NCBI RefSeq assembly: GCF_039541795.1
Contig: NZ_BAABGX010000002.1
Span: 992,001 to 1,056,000 of the forward strand
Length of the DNA stretch: 64,000 nucleotides
Source: Nibribacter koreensis
GTDB lineage: Bacteria; Bacteroidota; Bacteroidia; Cytophagales; Hymenobacteraceae
Direction: 5' to 3'
Made by a program: the position numbers and the translations under genes. Below, one piece after another: positions 57,485-64,000 of this stretch. The first letter of the stretch is position 1, and the number at the start of each line of letters is the position of its first letter. The notes under the pieces are model-generated. The model ran no database searches. It was given only the letters and a program-made list of their open reading frames with translations, and was not told where the DNA came from.

Positions 57485-57527
57485 CCCAGCCCGTATGAGG
57501 GTAATGACCAAGTAAAACGTGACAACC

Positions 57528-58244
57528 ATGACGAAACTGAGTGTAAATATAAATAAAATAGCCACGTTGCGGAACGCCCGCGGCGGCAACCGTCCTAATG
57601 TTCTTCAAACGGCGTTGGACTGCGAACGGTTTGGCGCGCAAGGCATCACCGTGCACCCACGCCCCGATGAGCGCCACATCCGCTACCAGGACGTGCTGGA
57701 CCTCAAGCCCGCCGTCACCACCGAGTTCAACATTGAAGGCAACCCCACGCCAGACTTCATCCAACTGGTCCTGAGTGTTAAGCCAGAGCAAGTGACCCTG
57801 GTGCCTGATGCGCCCGATGCCATCACCTCCAACGCTGGCTGGGACACTATTAAGCACAAAGACTTTTTGGTAGACATCATCGCGCAGTTTAAAGAGCAAG
57901 GCATCCGGACGTCCATCTTCGTGGACCCAGACAACAAGCAGGTAGAAGGCGCCGCCTTGACGGGCACAGACCGCATAGAACTCTATACCGAGGCCTACGC
58001 TTCTCAGTACCTAGCAGACCGCGAGAAAGCCGTCGCTCCGTACGCCGAGGCCGCCAAAACAGCCCTGCAATGCAACCTGGGATTGAACGCTGGGCATGAC
58101 CTAGACCTGGACAACCTTCGTTTCCTGAAGGAGCGCCTGCCCAACCTACAGGAAGTTTCCATTGGCCACGCCTTGATTTGTGATGCCCTTTATTTCGGGC
58201 TGGAGAATACCATCCAGCTGTACCTGCGCCAACTCAACTACTAA
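57528..58244 (+). CDS. pdxJ: Pyridoxine 5'-phosphate synthase
   Basis: The 238-aa TIM-barrel enzyme condenses 3-amino-2-oxopropyl phosphate and 1-deoxyxylulose 5-phosphate to pyridoxine 5'-phosphate. Motifs: LSVNINKIATLRNARGG (substrate-binding), AQGITVHPRPDERHIR, EFNIEGNPTPDF, VTLVPDAPDAITSNAGWD, SIFVDPDNKQ, RIELYTEAYA and LNAGHDLDLDNLRF, ending in SIGHALICDALYFGLE. The start ATG at 57528 is chosen; a GTG three codons earlier is in frame. The pathway product PLP is the cofactor of kynureninase and cysteine desulfurase in this window. Confidence 0.95.
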   Translation: MTKLSVNINKIATLRNARGGNRPNVLQTALDCERFGAQGITVHPRPDERHIRYQDVLDLKPAVTTEFNIEGNPTPDFIQLVLSVKPEQVTLVPDAPDAITSNAGWDTIKHKDFLVDIIAQFKEQGIRTSIFVDPDNKQVEGAALTGTDRIELYTEAYASQYLADREKAVAPYAEAAKTALQCNLGLNAGHDLDLDNLRFLKERLPNLQEVSIGHALICDALYFGLENTIQLYLRQLNY

Positions 58245-58256
58245 TGCTGGAACTTC

Positions 58257-58294
58257 CGTTTTTTGCCTGTTTTCTGAAAAGTAGCCCAAAAACG
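58257..58294. repeat. 38-bp intergenic palindrome, copy 26
   Basis: CGTTTTTTGCCTGTTTTC, TGAAAAGTAGCCCAAAAACG. It fills most of the gap between pdxJ and the next gene. Confidence 0.85.
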
Positions 58295-58302
58295 CCACGC
58301 GC

Positions 58303-58881
58303 ATGATAGGGACTATCATAAAGATGACGGCCTTTCTGGTGCTGGCGCATTACGTGGTGGGCTTCCTGCTGAAGGTCTTCTCGCGTAAGAGCAAAGTCTA
58401 CTACCTGGCACCGGCAAGGCAGTTCGGGATGGTGTTCTGGTCCGCCATCGGCACCTGGCTGGGTGCTTCTATCCTGAGTTTGATTCCTAGGGCGCAGACG
58501 GATACGTTGCTGGAGAAAAGCTTAGCCGCGGGGATTGGATCTGCCCTGTTGCTGTTCTCGTTGCCTAGCCTGTTCGTGCACTTCCAGTACTGGCGATTTG
58601 AGCAGGAAAGCGCGCTGGAACTGGATACCAAAAGCGGAGTAGCCTTGCTGTTGCGTCCTGGCCAGCGGTATTACTTAGACGCCGCCCAAGTGCACGCGGT
58701 ACAGGAGACCAAGTGCAGTTCTAACAGCTTTTTTTGGAGCCCTTACAAGTACCTGACGCTGACGCTAGCCGACGGTAGCCAACTTATTATAACGTCACTG
58801 CTGATTGATGTAGAACAATTGAAGGCACTTTGGCCCCGCGCCGCGTATTCTGTAAAAACGAAATTCATCTGTTTTCTGTAA
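58303..58881 (+). CDS. Hypothetical membrane protein
   Basis: The 192-aa protein has three hydrophobic segments at about residues 5-24 (MTAFLVLAHYVVGFLLKVF), 44-62 (FWSAIGTWLGASILSLI) and 76-92 (LAAGIGSALLLFSLPSLF). A polar C-terminal domain follows (LDTKSGVALLLRPGQRYYLD, LTLADGSQLIITSLLIDVEQL), perhaps PH-like. The last eight residues and the stop codon come from a degraded copy of the 38-bp palindrome, so the native C-terminus may have been altered. No family is recognised. Confidence 0.62.
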   Translation: MIGTIIKMTAFLVLAHYVVGFLLKVFSRKSKVYYLAPARQFGMVFWSAIGTWLGASILSLIPRAQTDTLLEKSLAAGIGSALLLFSLPSLFVHFQYWRFEQESALELDTKSGVALLLRPGQRYYLDAAQVHAVQETKCSSNSFFWSPYKYLTLTLADGSQLIITSLLIDVEQLKALWPRAAYSVKTKFICFL

Positions 58882-58896
58882 AACAGGCCAAAAACG
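58861..58896. repeat. 38-bp palindrome, copy 27, overlapping a gene end
   Basis: The right half CTGTTTTCTGTAAAACAGG followed by CCAAAAACG is intact; the left outer arm is replaced by AAATTCAT. The stop codon TAA of the membrane protein lies in its loop. Confidence 0.75.
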
Positions 58897-58921
58897 ATAC
58901 TTCCCTATAAACACAATTCAT

Positions 58922-59689
58922 ATGGAATTACACTACCGCACTATGGGCGAAGGTTCGCCGCTCATCATCTTACACGGTCTCTTTGGCACCTCAGACAACT
59001 GGCAGACCTTGGGCAAGCAGTTCTCTGAGACGCATAAAGTGTACCTATTAGACCTGCGCAACCACGGTCGCTCCCCTCATTCAGATGAGTTTTCTTACCA
59101 GTTGATGACCAATGACCTGGCTGAATTTATTGAACAGCACAACATCCAAGACCCTATCATCCTGGGGCATTCCATGGGCGGAAAAGTGGCTATGAATTTT
59201 GCCGTACAGTACCCAGACAAGCTCTCTAAGTTGATTGTCGCGGACATTGCTCCCAAAGCCTATCCGCCGCACCATGACGCTATTCTGGAAGGTCTACGCT
59301 CCATTGACCTGAACACTTTACAAAGCCGCAATGACGCAGATGCCATCTTAGCCCAGAAGGAAAGCGACGTGGGTACGCGCATGTTCCTGCTCAAGAACCT
59401 GTACCGCAAAGAGGACAACACCTTCGGCTGGCGCCTGAACATTGACGCCATTGAAGCCAACCTGCCCGGCATCCTGGATGAAGTAGTCTCAGACACGCCT
59501 TTCAACAAACCCACGCTGTTTATAAGAGGCGGCAACTCCCGTTACATCAAGCCAGAACAGGACACCGCAGAAATTCAAAAGCTGTTCCCGCAGGCACGCA
59601 TAGAAACCATTGAAAACACGGGCCACTGGCTACACGCCGAAAAGCCCCAAGAGTTCTTTGCCATTGTCAACCAATTCCTACAAGCTTAA
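58922..59689 (+). CDS. YbfF-like alpha/beta hydrolase (esterase)
   Basis: The 255-aa cytoplasmic hydrolase carries PLIILHGLFGTSDNWQTL (oxyanion), DLRNHGRSPHSDEFSYQLM, nucleophile elbow PIILGHSMGGKVAMNFA near residue 88, and the His in IENTGHWLHAEKPQEF; the acid is near LFIRGGNSRYI. The closest known type is E. coli YbfF, an acyl-CoA or ester hydrolase. It lies one base upstream of the methyltransferase gene, so the two are probably an operon. Confidence 0.9.
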   Translation: MELHYRTMGEGSPLIILHGLFGTSDNWQTLGKQFSETHKVYLLDLRNHGRSPHSDEFSYQLMTNDLAEFIEQHNIQDPIILGHSMGGKVAMNFAVQYPDKLSKLIVADIAPKAYPPHHDAILEGLRSIDLNTLQSRNDADAILAQKESDVGTRMFLLKNLYRKEDNTFGWRLNIDAIEANLPGILDEVVSDTPFNKPTLFIRGGNSRYIKPEQDTAEIQKLFPQARIETIENTGHWLHAEKPQEFFAIVNQFLQA

Positions 59690-59690
59690 G

Positions 59691-60404
59691 ATGAGCGCCA
59701 AAGGCACCTTATTTCTCATCCCTACGGTCTTAGCTGAGGACACCGCCAATGCCGTCATCTGCCGTCAGGTGGCCGAAGTGACTGCGCAGTTGAAGTACTT
59801 TATGGTGGAGAACGCCCGCACGGCTCGCCGCTACATCAAGTCCATTGCACCTACGCAGGTTATTGAAGAACTGCAGATTACGGTCATAGACAAAGACTCC
59901 TCAGATACAGAACTGTCGGCGGCGTTAAAGCCGTTGCTGGCAGGACAAGACGGCGGCGTAGTATCTGAGGCGGGTTGTCCCGGCGTGGCTGACCCGGGCG
60001 CAGAACTGGCTAGATTGGCGCATCAGAATGGCATCAAGGTGGTGCCTTTGGTGGGACCTTCGGCGATTTTGATGGGCTTGATGGCGTCTGGGTTCAACGG
60101 GCAGTCCTTCGCGTTCCATGGATACTTGCCTATTGAGAAGTGGGACCGGTTACAGGCTTTGCGCGGACTGGAGAAGGAAATGCAACAGAAAGACCAGACC
60201 CAGATTTTCATGGAGACGCCTTACCGTAATCGCCAGATGATTGACGACCTGTTGCAGAACTTGAGCAAGGACACCAAGCTCTGCATAGCCGCCAACATCA
60301 CTGGCCCCAATGAATTCATCCAAACCAAAACCGTCGCCAATTGGAAAGGCAAAGTGCCTGATTTGCATAAACAGCCCGCAGTTTTTTTGATTTACAAGCG
60401 GTAG
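59691..60404 (+). CDS. RsmI-like SAM-dependent tetrapyrrole-methylase-family protein
   Basis: The 237-aa protein begins MSAKGTLFLIPTVLAED. It resembles RsmI (16S rRNA 2'-O-methyltransferase) in FMVENARTARRYIKS and in the SAM-binding region GGVVSEAGCPGVADPGAELA, where RsmI has SDAGTPLISDPG. VVPLVGPSAILMGLMASGF and TQIFMETPYRNRQMIDDLL also fit. It is about 40 residues shorter than typical RsmI and lacks its C-terminal extension. It may be a separate paralogous methyltransferase. One base separates it from the hydrolase stop. Confidence 0.82.
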   Translation: MSAKGTLFLIPTVLAEDTANAVICRQVAEVTAQLKYFMVENARTARRYIKSIAPTQVIEELQITVIDKDSSDTELSAALKPLLAGQDGGVVSEAGCPGVADPGAELARLAHQNGIKVVPLVGPSAILMGLMASGFNGQSFAFHGYLPIEKWDRLQALRGLEKEMQQKDQTQIFMETPYRNRQMIDDLLQNLSKDTKLCIAANITGPNEFIQTKTVANWKGKVPDLHKQPAVFLIYKR

Positions 60405-60415
60405 AAGCTAGAGGT

Positions 60416-60453
60416 CGTTTTTGGCTTGTTTTCTGGAAAACAGCCCAAAAACG
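60416..60453. repeat. 38-bp intergenic palindrome, copy 28
   Basis: CGTTTTTGGCTTGTTTTC, TGGAAAACAGCCCAAAAACG. It lies 12 bp after the methyltransferase stop. Confidence 0.88.
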
Positions 60454-60470
60454 GTGGTAGTGATAAAACA

Positions 60471-60503
60471 GAAAGGCCGATGCTATTTAAGCATCGGCCT
60501 TCT
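60471..60503 (+). terminator. Terminator of the hydrolase-methyltransferase operon
   Basis: AAAGGCCGATGC pairs with GCATCGGCCTT around TATTTAA; the tail CTTCTTTGTTT is T-rich. Confidence 0.82.
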
Positions 60504-60563
60504 TCTTTGTTTCAAATTTGGATGTAAAATCAATTGGCTATTCCACCAAAACTCTTCCCCAGA

Positions 60564-60745
60564 TTTGTCATCCTGGAAGGACCTTGTGGGCAAGCTAGAC
60601 AGACGGTGACTAAATGCGTTTTTTGCCTTTTTCTCAAGAAACAGGCAAAAAACGCATTCCAATTTCCCTGCTTCAAACTTGCGGGAGGTGTCTTTTTAAT
60701 AAGCGCTATTATAGCTTGCCCACAAGGTCCTTCCAGGATGACAAA
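60564..60745. mobile_element. 182-bp MITE-like element with 33-bp perfect terminal inverted repeats
   Basis: The left arm 60564-60596 (TTTGTCATCCTGGAAGG...) and right arm 60713-60745 are exact reverse complements over 33 bases. The interior has no coding capacity and contains palindrome copy 29. Degraded relatives lie at 20481-20569 and 24447-24499. No clear target-site duplication is seen. Confidence 0.8.
60613..60658. repeat. 38-bp palindrome, copy 29, nested in the MITE-like element
   Basis: AATGCGTTTTTTGCC (60613-60627) pairs exactly with GGCAAAAAACGCATT (60644-60658). The dyad extends four bases beyond the usual CG ends. Confidence 0.85.
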
Positions 60746-60755
60746 GAAAGTTGAA

Positions 60756-62171
60756 TTACTTCCGTAACAACCAGCCTTCTGGGTTAAGGTTGGTCTGGTT
60801 CTTCCAGATCTGGAACTGCAGTTCTGAGGTGCCTTCTTGGTCTGTGTACACGGTGCCAATCACGTCTTTAGCGTCCAGTTGCTGGCCTTCAGACACGTTC
60901 ACGCTGCGCAGTTTGGCATACACGGTAAAGTACTCGCCATGCTGGATCATGACAATGTTGTTCATGCCCGGGATGGTCTGTACGGCCAATACTTTACCGC
61001 CAAAAATGGTGCGCACCTTCTCATTGGCACCCGTCTGAATATCTAATCCGCGGTTTTCTATCACCACGCCTTTTAACACCGGGTGCGCATGACGCCCGAA
61101 GCGTTGTGAGATAAATCCACGTTCTACCGGCCAGGCAAATTTTCCTTTGTTACCGGCAAAGTTAGAAGACACCAGTTCGCCTTCTGGCGTGAGGGCTACT
61201 TTGTTACTACTGCGCGGGGCGGCTGGCTCATCATCTGTGTCTGTAGGCACTGGTTTGCCTGCTTTGGCGGCGGCGGCGGCTTCACGGGCGGCCTTGGCTC
61301 TAGCGGCGGCCTCAGCGGCGCGGGCTGCACGGGCAATCTCTTCGCGCACTATGTTCTCAATCAACCGGTCTAACTGCTGAACGGCCTTCTGTCTTTTTTC
61401 CACCTCCTGCTTAAGCGACTGCTCTTGCAAGCTCAACTGCTGCACCACCTGGTCCTGCTCATCGCGCATGGACAACAGGTTCTTATTCTCCTGTAATTGC
61501 ACGTCTAACAGGCTCTTTTTCTTCTGTTTCTGAGAAGTAAGTGTAGAAAGGTGCTGGCTTAGGTTCTGCTGGGTTCGTTCAATGGCGGCCGCCTGCTTTT
61601 TACGCGCCTCGGTGTACTGGCGCAGATAGCTCATGCGGCGCATCATCTGGTTAAAAGACTTGGACGCGAACAGGAACATTAGCTTGTTGTAGCTGTTGGA
61701 GGACTTAGAGGCCGCATAAATCAATTGCGCATACTCCTCCTTCAGACGGGCCAGGTTCATCTGGGTCTCGCCTACCTTCTCCTCGGTGGCACTCAGGTCT
61801 TTGTTCAGGTAATTAATCTCTGAGGAGATGTTCCTGATCATGCCCTTCTGCACCGTGATCTTTTCTTTGATAACGTTCAACTGACCTAAAGAGGCCTGTT
61901 TCTTTTGAGCGGTCTGTTCTAGAATACGGTTGGCCTCCTGGATGCGGCGCAGGTTCTCCCGCTTTTCGCGCTCTAGTTGCGCTTTGCTTTTAACAGGAGT
62001 TTTAGCCGGAGACTTTTTAACGGCCGCCTTGGCGGGTGCCTTCTTTACCGGAGCCTTCTTGATAGTGGTTTTGGCACGCGTGGGCTGCTTCTGCTGGGCG
62101 TCAACTCCCAGAGAACCAAGCAATAAAAGAAAGAAAAAAAGAAAAAATGCCCCCCGCCTATTTACGTTCAT
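60756..62171 (-). CDS. EnvC-like murein hydrolase activator (degenerate M23)
   Basis: The 471-aa exported protein has a signal peptide (residues 1-25) and a Lys/Ala-rich stretch. A long coiled coil follows at about 60-310 (NRILEQTAQKKQASLGQLNV, RSNSYNKLMF-like), then a C-terminal M23/LytM domain at about 345-471 (RFGRHAHPVLKGVVIENRGL, NIVMIQHGEYFTVYAKL). The first zinc-ligand His of the usual HxxxD is Asn here and the YAHL His is Lys, so it is unlikely to cut peptidoglycan itself. Like E. coli EnvC it would activate amidases at division. It overlaps the upstream DUF4292 gene by 14 nt. Confidence 0.88.
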   Translation of the reverse strand: MNVNRRGAFFLFFFLLLLGSLGVDAQQKQPTRAKTTIKKAPVKKAPAKAAVKKSPAKTPVKSKAQLEREKRENLRRIQEANRILEQTAQKKQASLGQLNVIKEKITVQKGMIRNISSEINYLNKDLSATEEKVGETQMNLARLKEEYAQLIYAASKSSNSYNKLMFLFASKSFNQMMRRMSYLRQYTEARKKQAAAIERTQQNLSQHLSTLTSQKQKKKSLLDVQLQENKNLLSMRDEQDQVVQQLSLQEQSLKQEVEKRQKAVQQLDRLIENIVREEIARAARAAEAAARAKAAREAAAAAKAGKPVPTDTDDEPAAPRSSNKVALTPEGELVSSNFAGNKGKFAWPVERGFISQRFGRHAHPVLKGVVIENRGLDIQTGANEKVRTIFGGKVLAVQTIPGMNNIVMIQHGEYFTVYAKLRSVNVSEGQQLDAKDVIGTVYTDQEGTSELQFQIWKNQTNLNPEGWLLRK

Positions 62172-62916
62172 AGTCCGAAGGTACAGAAAAAGGAAAATCC
62201 AGAGAAGTTTCCGATACTGAAACCTGTTTGTGCTTGACCGCCACCACCGTGGTTTTGGCCGAATTTCCTTCTGGTTGTTGAATGGTCAACAGCAAGGCCA
62301 TAGGGAAAGGCTTGCCGTTCACGTTGTCAAATTCCTGATAGTCCATGGTCATCAGGTCTTTGTTGTTGAGGTTGCGCACCTCTACGCGTTTGAGCTTGTA
62401 GCGCGTGGTGTCCACATACTGGTCTACCTGCAGGTTGTTGCGCAGTTGACGCACGTGTTGCACCGGGCCCATGTTCATGTATTTTTCTTTGTTAGGATCA
62501 CCGGGCACAAAATTACCCACCAGCATGTCCTGCAATTCTTTAAAGTTCACGTCAATCTTATACTTCTCTTGCAAGAGCGCATAAGACCCGGCAAAATATT
62601 CCTGCTTAAGCCGATTGACCATAAAAACAGAGTCTGGCGTTATTTTCAAGCGGATTGCCTCAATACCCAGTTTAGACACAGAAGCCCAGATCATTTCATT
62701 TTTCTTGAGACGCATGGTCACGTTGGCGCTCAGGTTCTGGCTTTCTAGTTGCACATTGCCTTTGGCGGCCAGGTAACTGTAGTCTGTGTTGACCACGTTG
62801 ACCTTGTTGATGGTTTCTGGCGTGGTGTCAGAAGACGCGGTGGGAACAATGTCTTTTTTACAGCTTGCAAATAAGAAGAGGGAAACTGCCCAAAGCGTCA
62901 GGAACTTGTTATTCAT
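62158..62916 (-). CDS. DUF4292-type lipoprotein
   Basis: The 252-aa protein has a lipoprotein signal MNNKFLTLWAVSLFLFASCK with Cys19. The mature part is rich in beta strands (YSYLAAKGNVQLESQNLSAN, VTMRLKKNEMIWASVSKLGI, EAIRLKITPDSVFMVNRLK) as in LolA/LolB-like folds, and contains MDYQEFDNVNGKPFPMALLL. It may bind a lipid or hydrophobic ligand at the outer membrane. It overlaps both neighbours (8 nt with the TPR gene, 14 nt with envC), so the three are translationally coupled. Confidence 0.85.
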   Translation of the reverse strand: MNNKFLTLWAVSLFLFASCKKDIVPTASSDTTPETINKVNVVNTDYSYLAAKGNVQLESQNLSANVTMRLKKNEMIWASVSKLGIEAIRLKITPDSVFMVNRLKQEYFAGSYALLQEKYKIDVNFKELQDMLVGNFVPGDPNKEKYMNMGPVQHVRQLRNNLQVDQYVDTTRYKLKRVEVRNLNNKDLMTMDYQEFDNVNGKPFPMALLLTIQQPEGNSAKTTVVAVKHKQVSVSETSLDFPFSVPSDYERK

Positions 62917-64000
62917 AGAGTTTTTTGTCTTTTATCTTCTTACTGATGACCTGCGAGGCGCCGCCCACCTGGTTGGCCTTGACCCATTGCTTGAGCGCCT
63001 GCTCGCGCTGGCCCAGCTGGTAAAGCACGTCACCGTAGTGTTCAATGATGGTGGCATCAGAAGACAGGGATACGGCCTTTTCCAGAATGCGTTTGGCCTC
63101 CTGGAAATCTTTCATCTTGTACAGCACCCAGGCATAGGTGTCTAAATACGTGGCATTGTCCGGAAACTGAGACACCAGCACACTGGACATCATTTTGGCC
63201 TTGGCCAGGTTCTGGCCGCGCACAGAGAGAAAGTAACTGTAATTATTGAGGGCATGCGGGTTGTTGGGATCCATGGCCAAGACCGTTTCAAAGGCCTGGT
63301 CAGACAACTCATACTGCTCTGCGGCATTATAGGCATCGCCTAACTGCATATTAAACTGCAACAATAATTCAGGATTCCCCACAGACAACCTTCTGCCGTA
63401 CTCCAAAGACTTGGTAGCCTTAGGATAGTTCTTATTAATAAGGTGCGCCGTGCCATTATAGAACCAGAACATGGCTTGGTTGGGGAAGAACTCCAGTGCC
63501 TGCTCAGAATGGATGATCAGTGAGTCGGTCTGGTTCATCTCACCGTCCAGCAAGACAATCTGCTGCCAGATCTTGTAGTGCCCCGGGTCTAATTTGACGG
63601 CTTTCAGGTAATTGTCTCTTGCGGCTTGCTTGCGGTTGGAGTTGGCGTAAATGTCACCGGCCACGGCAAAGGCCTTGGCCTCGCGCGGGTGTGACTTGGT
63701 CGTGAGCTCGGCCAGTTTAATGGCCTGCGCGGCTACCTTCTCATCTGGCAGGCGCCTGATGTAGTCTACCAGAATCTTTACCTTGGTGTCAATGTCCAGC
63801 CCGGCATTCCCAAAAGCCAGTTCCAATTGCGCTTCACCTTCGGCCACTTTGCCTTGCTGACGCAAAAGATCGGCCAGCATAAGGCGACCGTAGGCATTGT
63901 CTGGGGCAACTTTTAAAGCGCGTTCCGCCATGGCTGTGGCTTCCGGAAACCGCTTGTTGGCGGCCAGCATCTCGGCCTGGGCCAACACATAACGTACTTC
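62909..64000 (-). CDS. TPR-repeat protein, N-terminal part outside window
   Basis: Partial gene: the minus-strand frame is open to the right edge, giving 363 codons. It consists of tetratricopeptide repeats such as RFPEATAMAERALKVAPDNA, AARDNYLKAVKLDPGHYKIW, YELSDQAFETVLAMDPNNPH and QEAKRILEKAVSLSSDATI. Its C-terminus (QVGGASQVISKKIKDKKLYE) overlaps the DUF4292 gene. In Cytophagales such TPR lipoproteins precede DUF4292 and EnvC genes, suggesting an envelope-assembly module. Confidence 0.85.
   Translation of the reverse strand, partial: EVRYVLAQAEMLAANKRFPEATAMAERALKVAPDNAYGRLMLADLLRQQGKVAEGEAQLELAFGNAGLDIDTKVKILVDYIRRLPDEKVAAQAIKLAELTTKSHPREAKAFAVAGDIYANSNRKQAARDNYLKAVKLDPGHYKIWQQIVLLDGEMNQTDSLIIHSEQALEFFPNQAMFWFYNGTAHLINKNYPKATKSLEYGRRLSVGNPELLLQFNMQLGDAYNAAEQYELSDQAFETVLAMDPNNPHALNNYSYFLSVRGQNLAKAKMMSSVLVSQFPDNATYLDTYAWVLYKMKDFQEAKRILEKAVSLSSDATIIEHYGDVLYQLGQREQALKQWVKANQVGGASQVISKKIKDKKLYE

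Larger units (their letters stand above)
60405..60755. other. Convergent repeat-packed intergenic region
   Basis: 351 bp between convergent genes with no gene of its own. It holds palindrome copies 28 and 29, a terminator hairpin and the intact 182-bp MITE-like element. Confidence 0.7.

Noticed and set aside
791..60658. Reading the 38-bp palindromes simply as Rho-independent terminators
   Set aside because: The outer 3' side is A-rich on both strands and no U-tract follows most copies. Several loci have a separate proper terminator beside the palindrome, and copies also occur in divergent gaps and in a coding sequence.
60530..60859. Open frames on both strands across the MITE-like element
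   Set aside because: They are explained by the inverted repeats and palindrome; their translations repeat the same terminal-repeat residues and have no family.

Overview
The window is a piece of a Bacteroidota chromosome, most likely order Cytophagales, family Hymenobacteraceae (Rufibacter or a close relative; this genus guess is inference from gene content and mid-range GC). Evidence: a SusC-type TonB-dependent receptor end, LytS/LytTR regulation, DUF4252, DUF4292 and DUF6089 proteins, the exbB-exbD-exbD-tonB-PstS-TPR operon, a uppS-bamA-ompH-ompH operon, and promoters of the Bacteroidota type (TTTG, about 20 nt, TANNTTTG). I saw no rRNA, tRNA, CRISPR array, phage or intact insertion sequence.

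Layout. 0-7.3 kb: receptor C-terminus, a TPR protein with a LytS/LytTR two-component pair, a LysR regulator next to a YeiH-type exporter, a GNAT acetyltransferase and a DUF4252 lipoprotein, then a 0.6-kb gene-free palindrome-rich stretch. 7.3-28.2 kb: a dispersed tryptophan (kynurenine) catabolic set: kynurenine 3-monooxygenase, kynureninase, ACMS decarboxylase, a RidA-family protein, 3-hydroxyanthranilate dioxygenase, a short-chain dehydrogenase and an aldehyde dehydrogenase. These are interleaved with a CHASE/PAS histidine kinase, a methylguanine-DNA methyltransferase, an AlkB-like protein, two cation/proton antiporters, YebC and an AT-rich block of small genes with a ParE-type toxin-antitoxin pair. 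Tryptophan dioxygenase and kynurenine formamidase are not in the window. 28.2-38.2 kb: two small lipoproteins, a DPP-IV peptidase, Sua5/TsaC, a triple-PAS histidine kinase, cysteine desulfurase and phosphoglucosamine mutase. 38.8-45.6 kb: MazG and the TonB energy-transduction operon. 45.7-57.4 kb (minus strand): RluD, outer-membrane biogenesis (two OmpH/Skp, BamA, UppS), two DUF6089 proteins, NAD kinase, a CBS protein, a hydrolase, a TrpG/PabA amidotransferase, CvpA and YqeY. 57.5-64 kb: PdxJ, a membrane protein, a hydrolase, an RsmI-like methyltransferase, then EnvC, a DUF4292 lipoprotein and a TPR protein that runs off the window.

The most striking non-genic signal is a dispersed ~38-bp palindrome (arm CGTTTTTGGCCTGTTTTC and its complement). 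I count 29 full or degraded copies, roughly one per 2.2 kb, almost always between a stop codon and the next gene. Copies sit beside six canonical terminator hairpins, in two cases supplying their T-tract. One copy is read through inside the ogt gene and one supplies a stop codon. Around it are other repeats: an inverted 33-bp repeat flanking the TPR-LytS-LytTR module, a 182-bp MITE-like element with 33-bp perfect terminal inverted repeats that encloses a palindrome copy, and a 147-bp element with 30-bp perfect inverted repeats.
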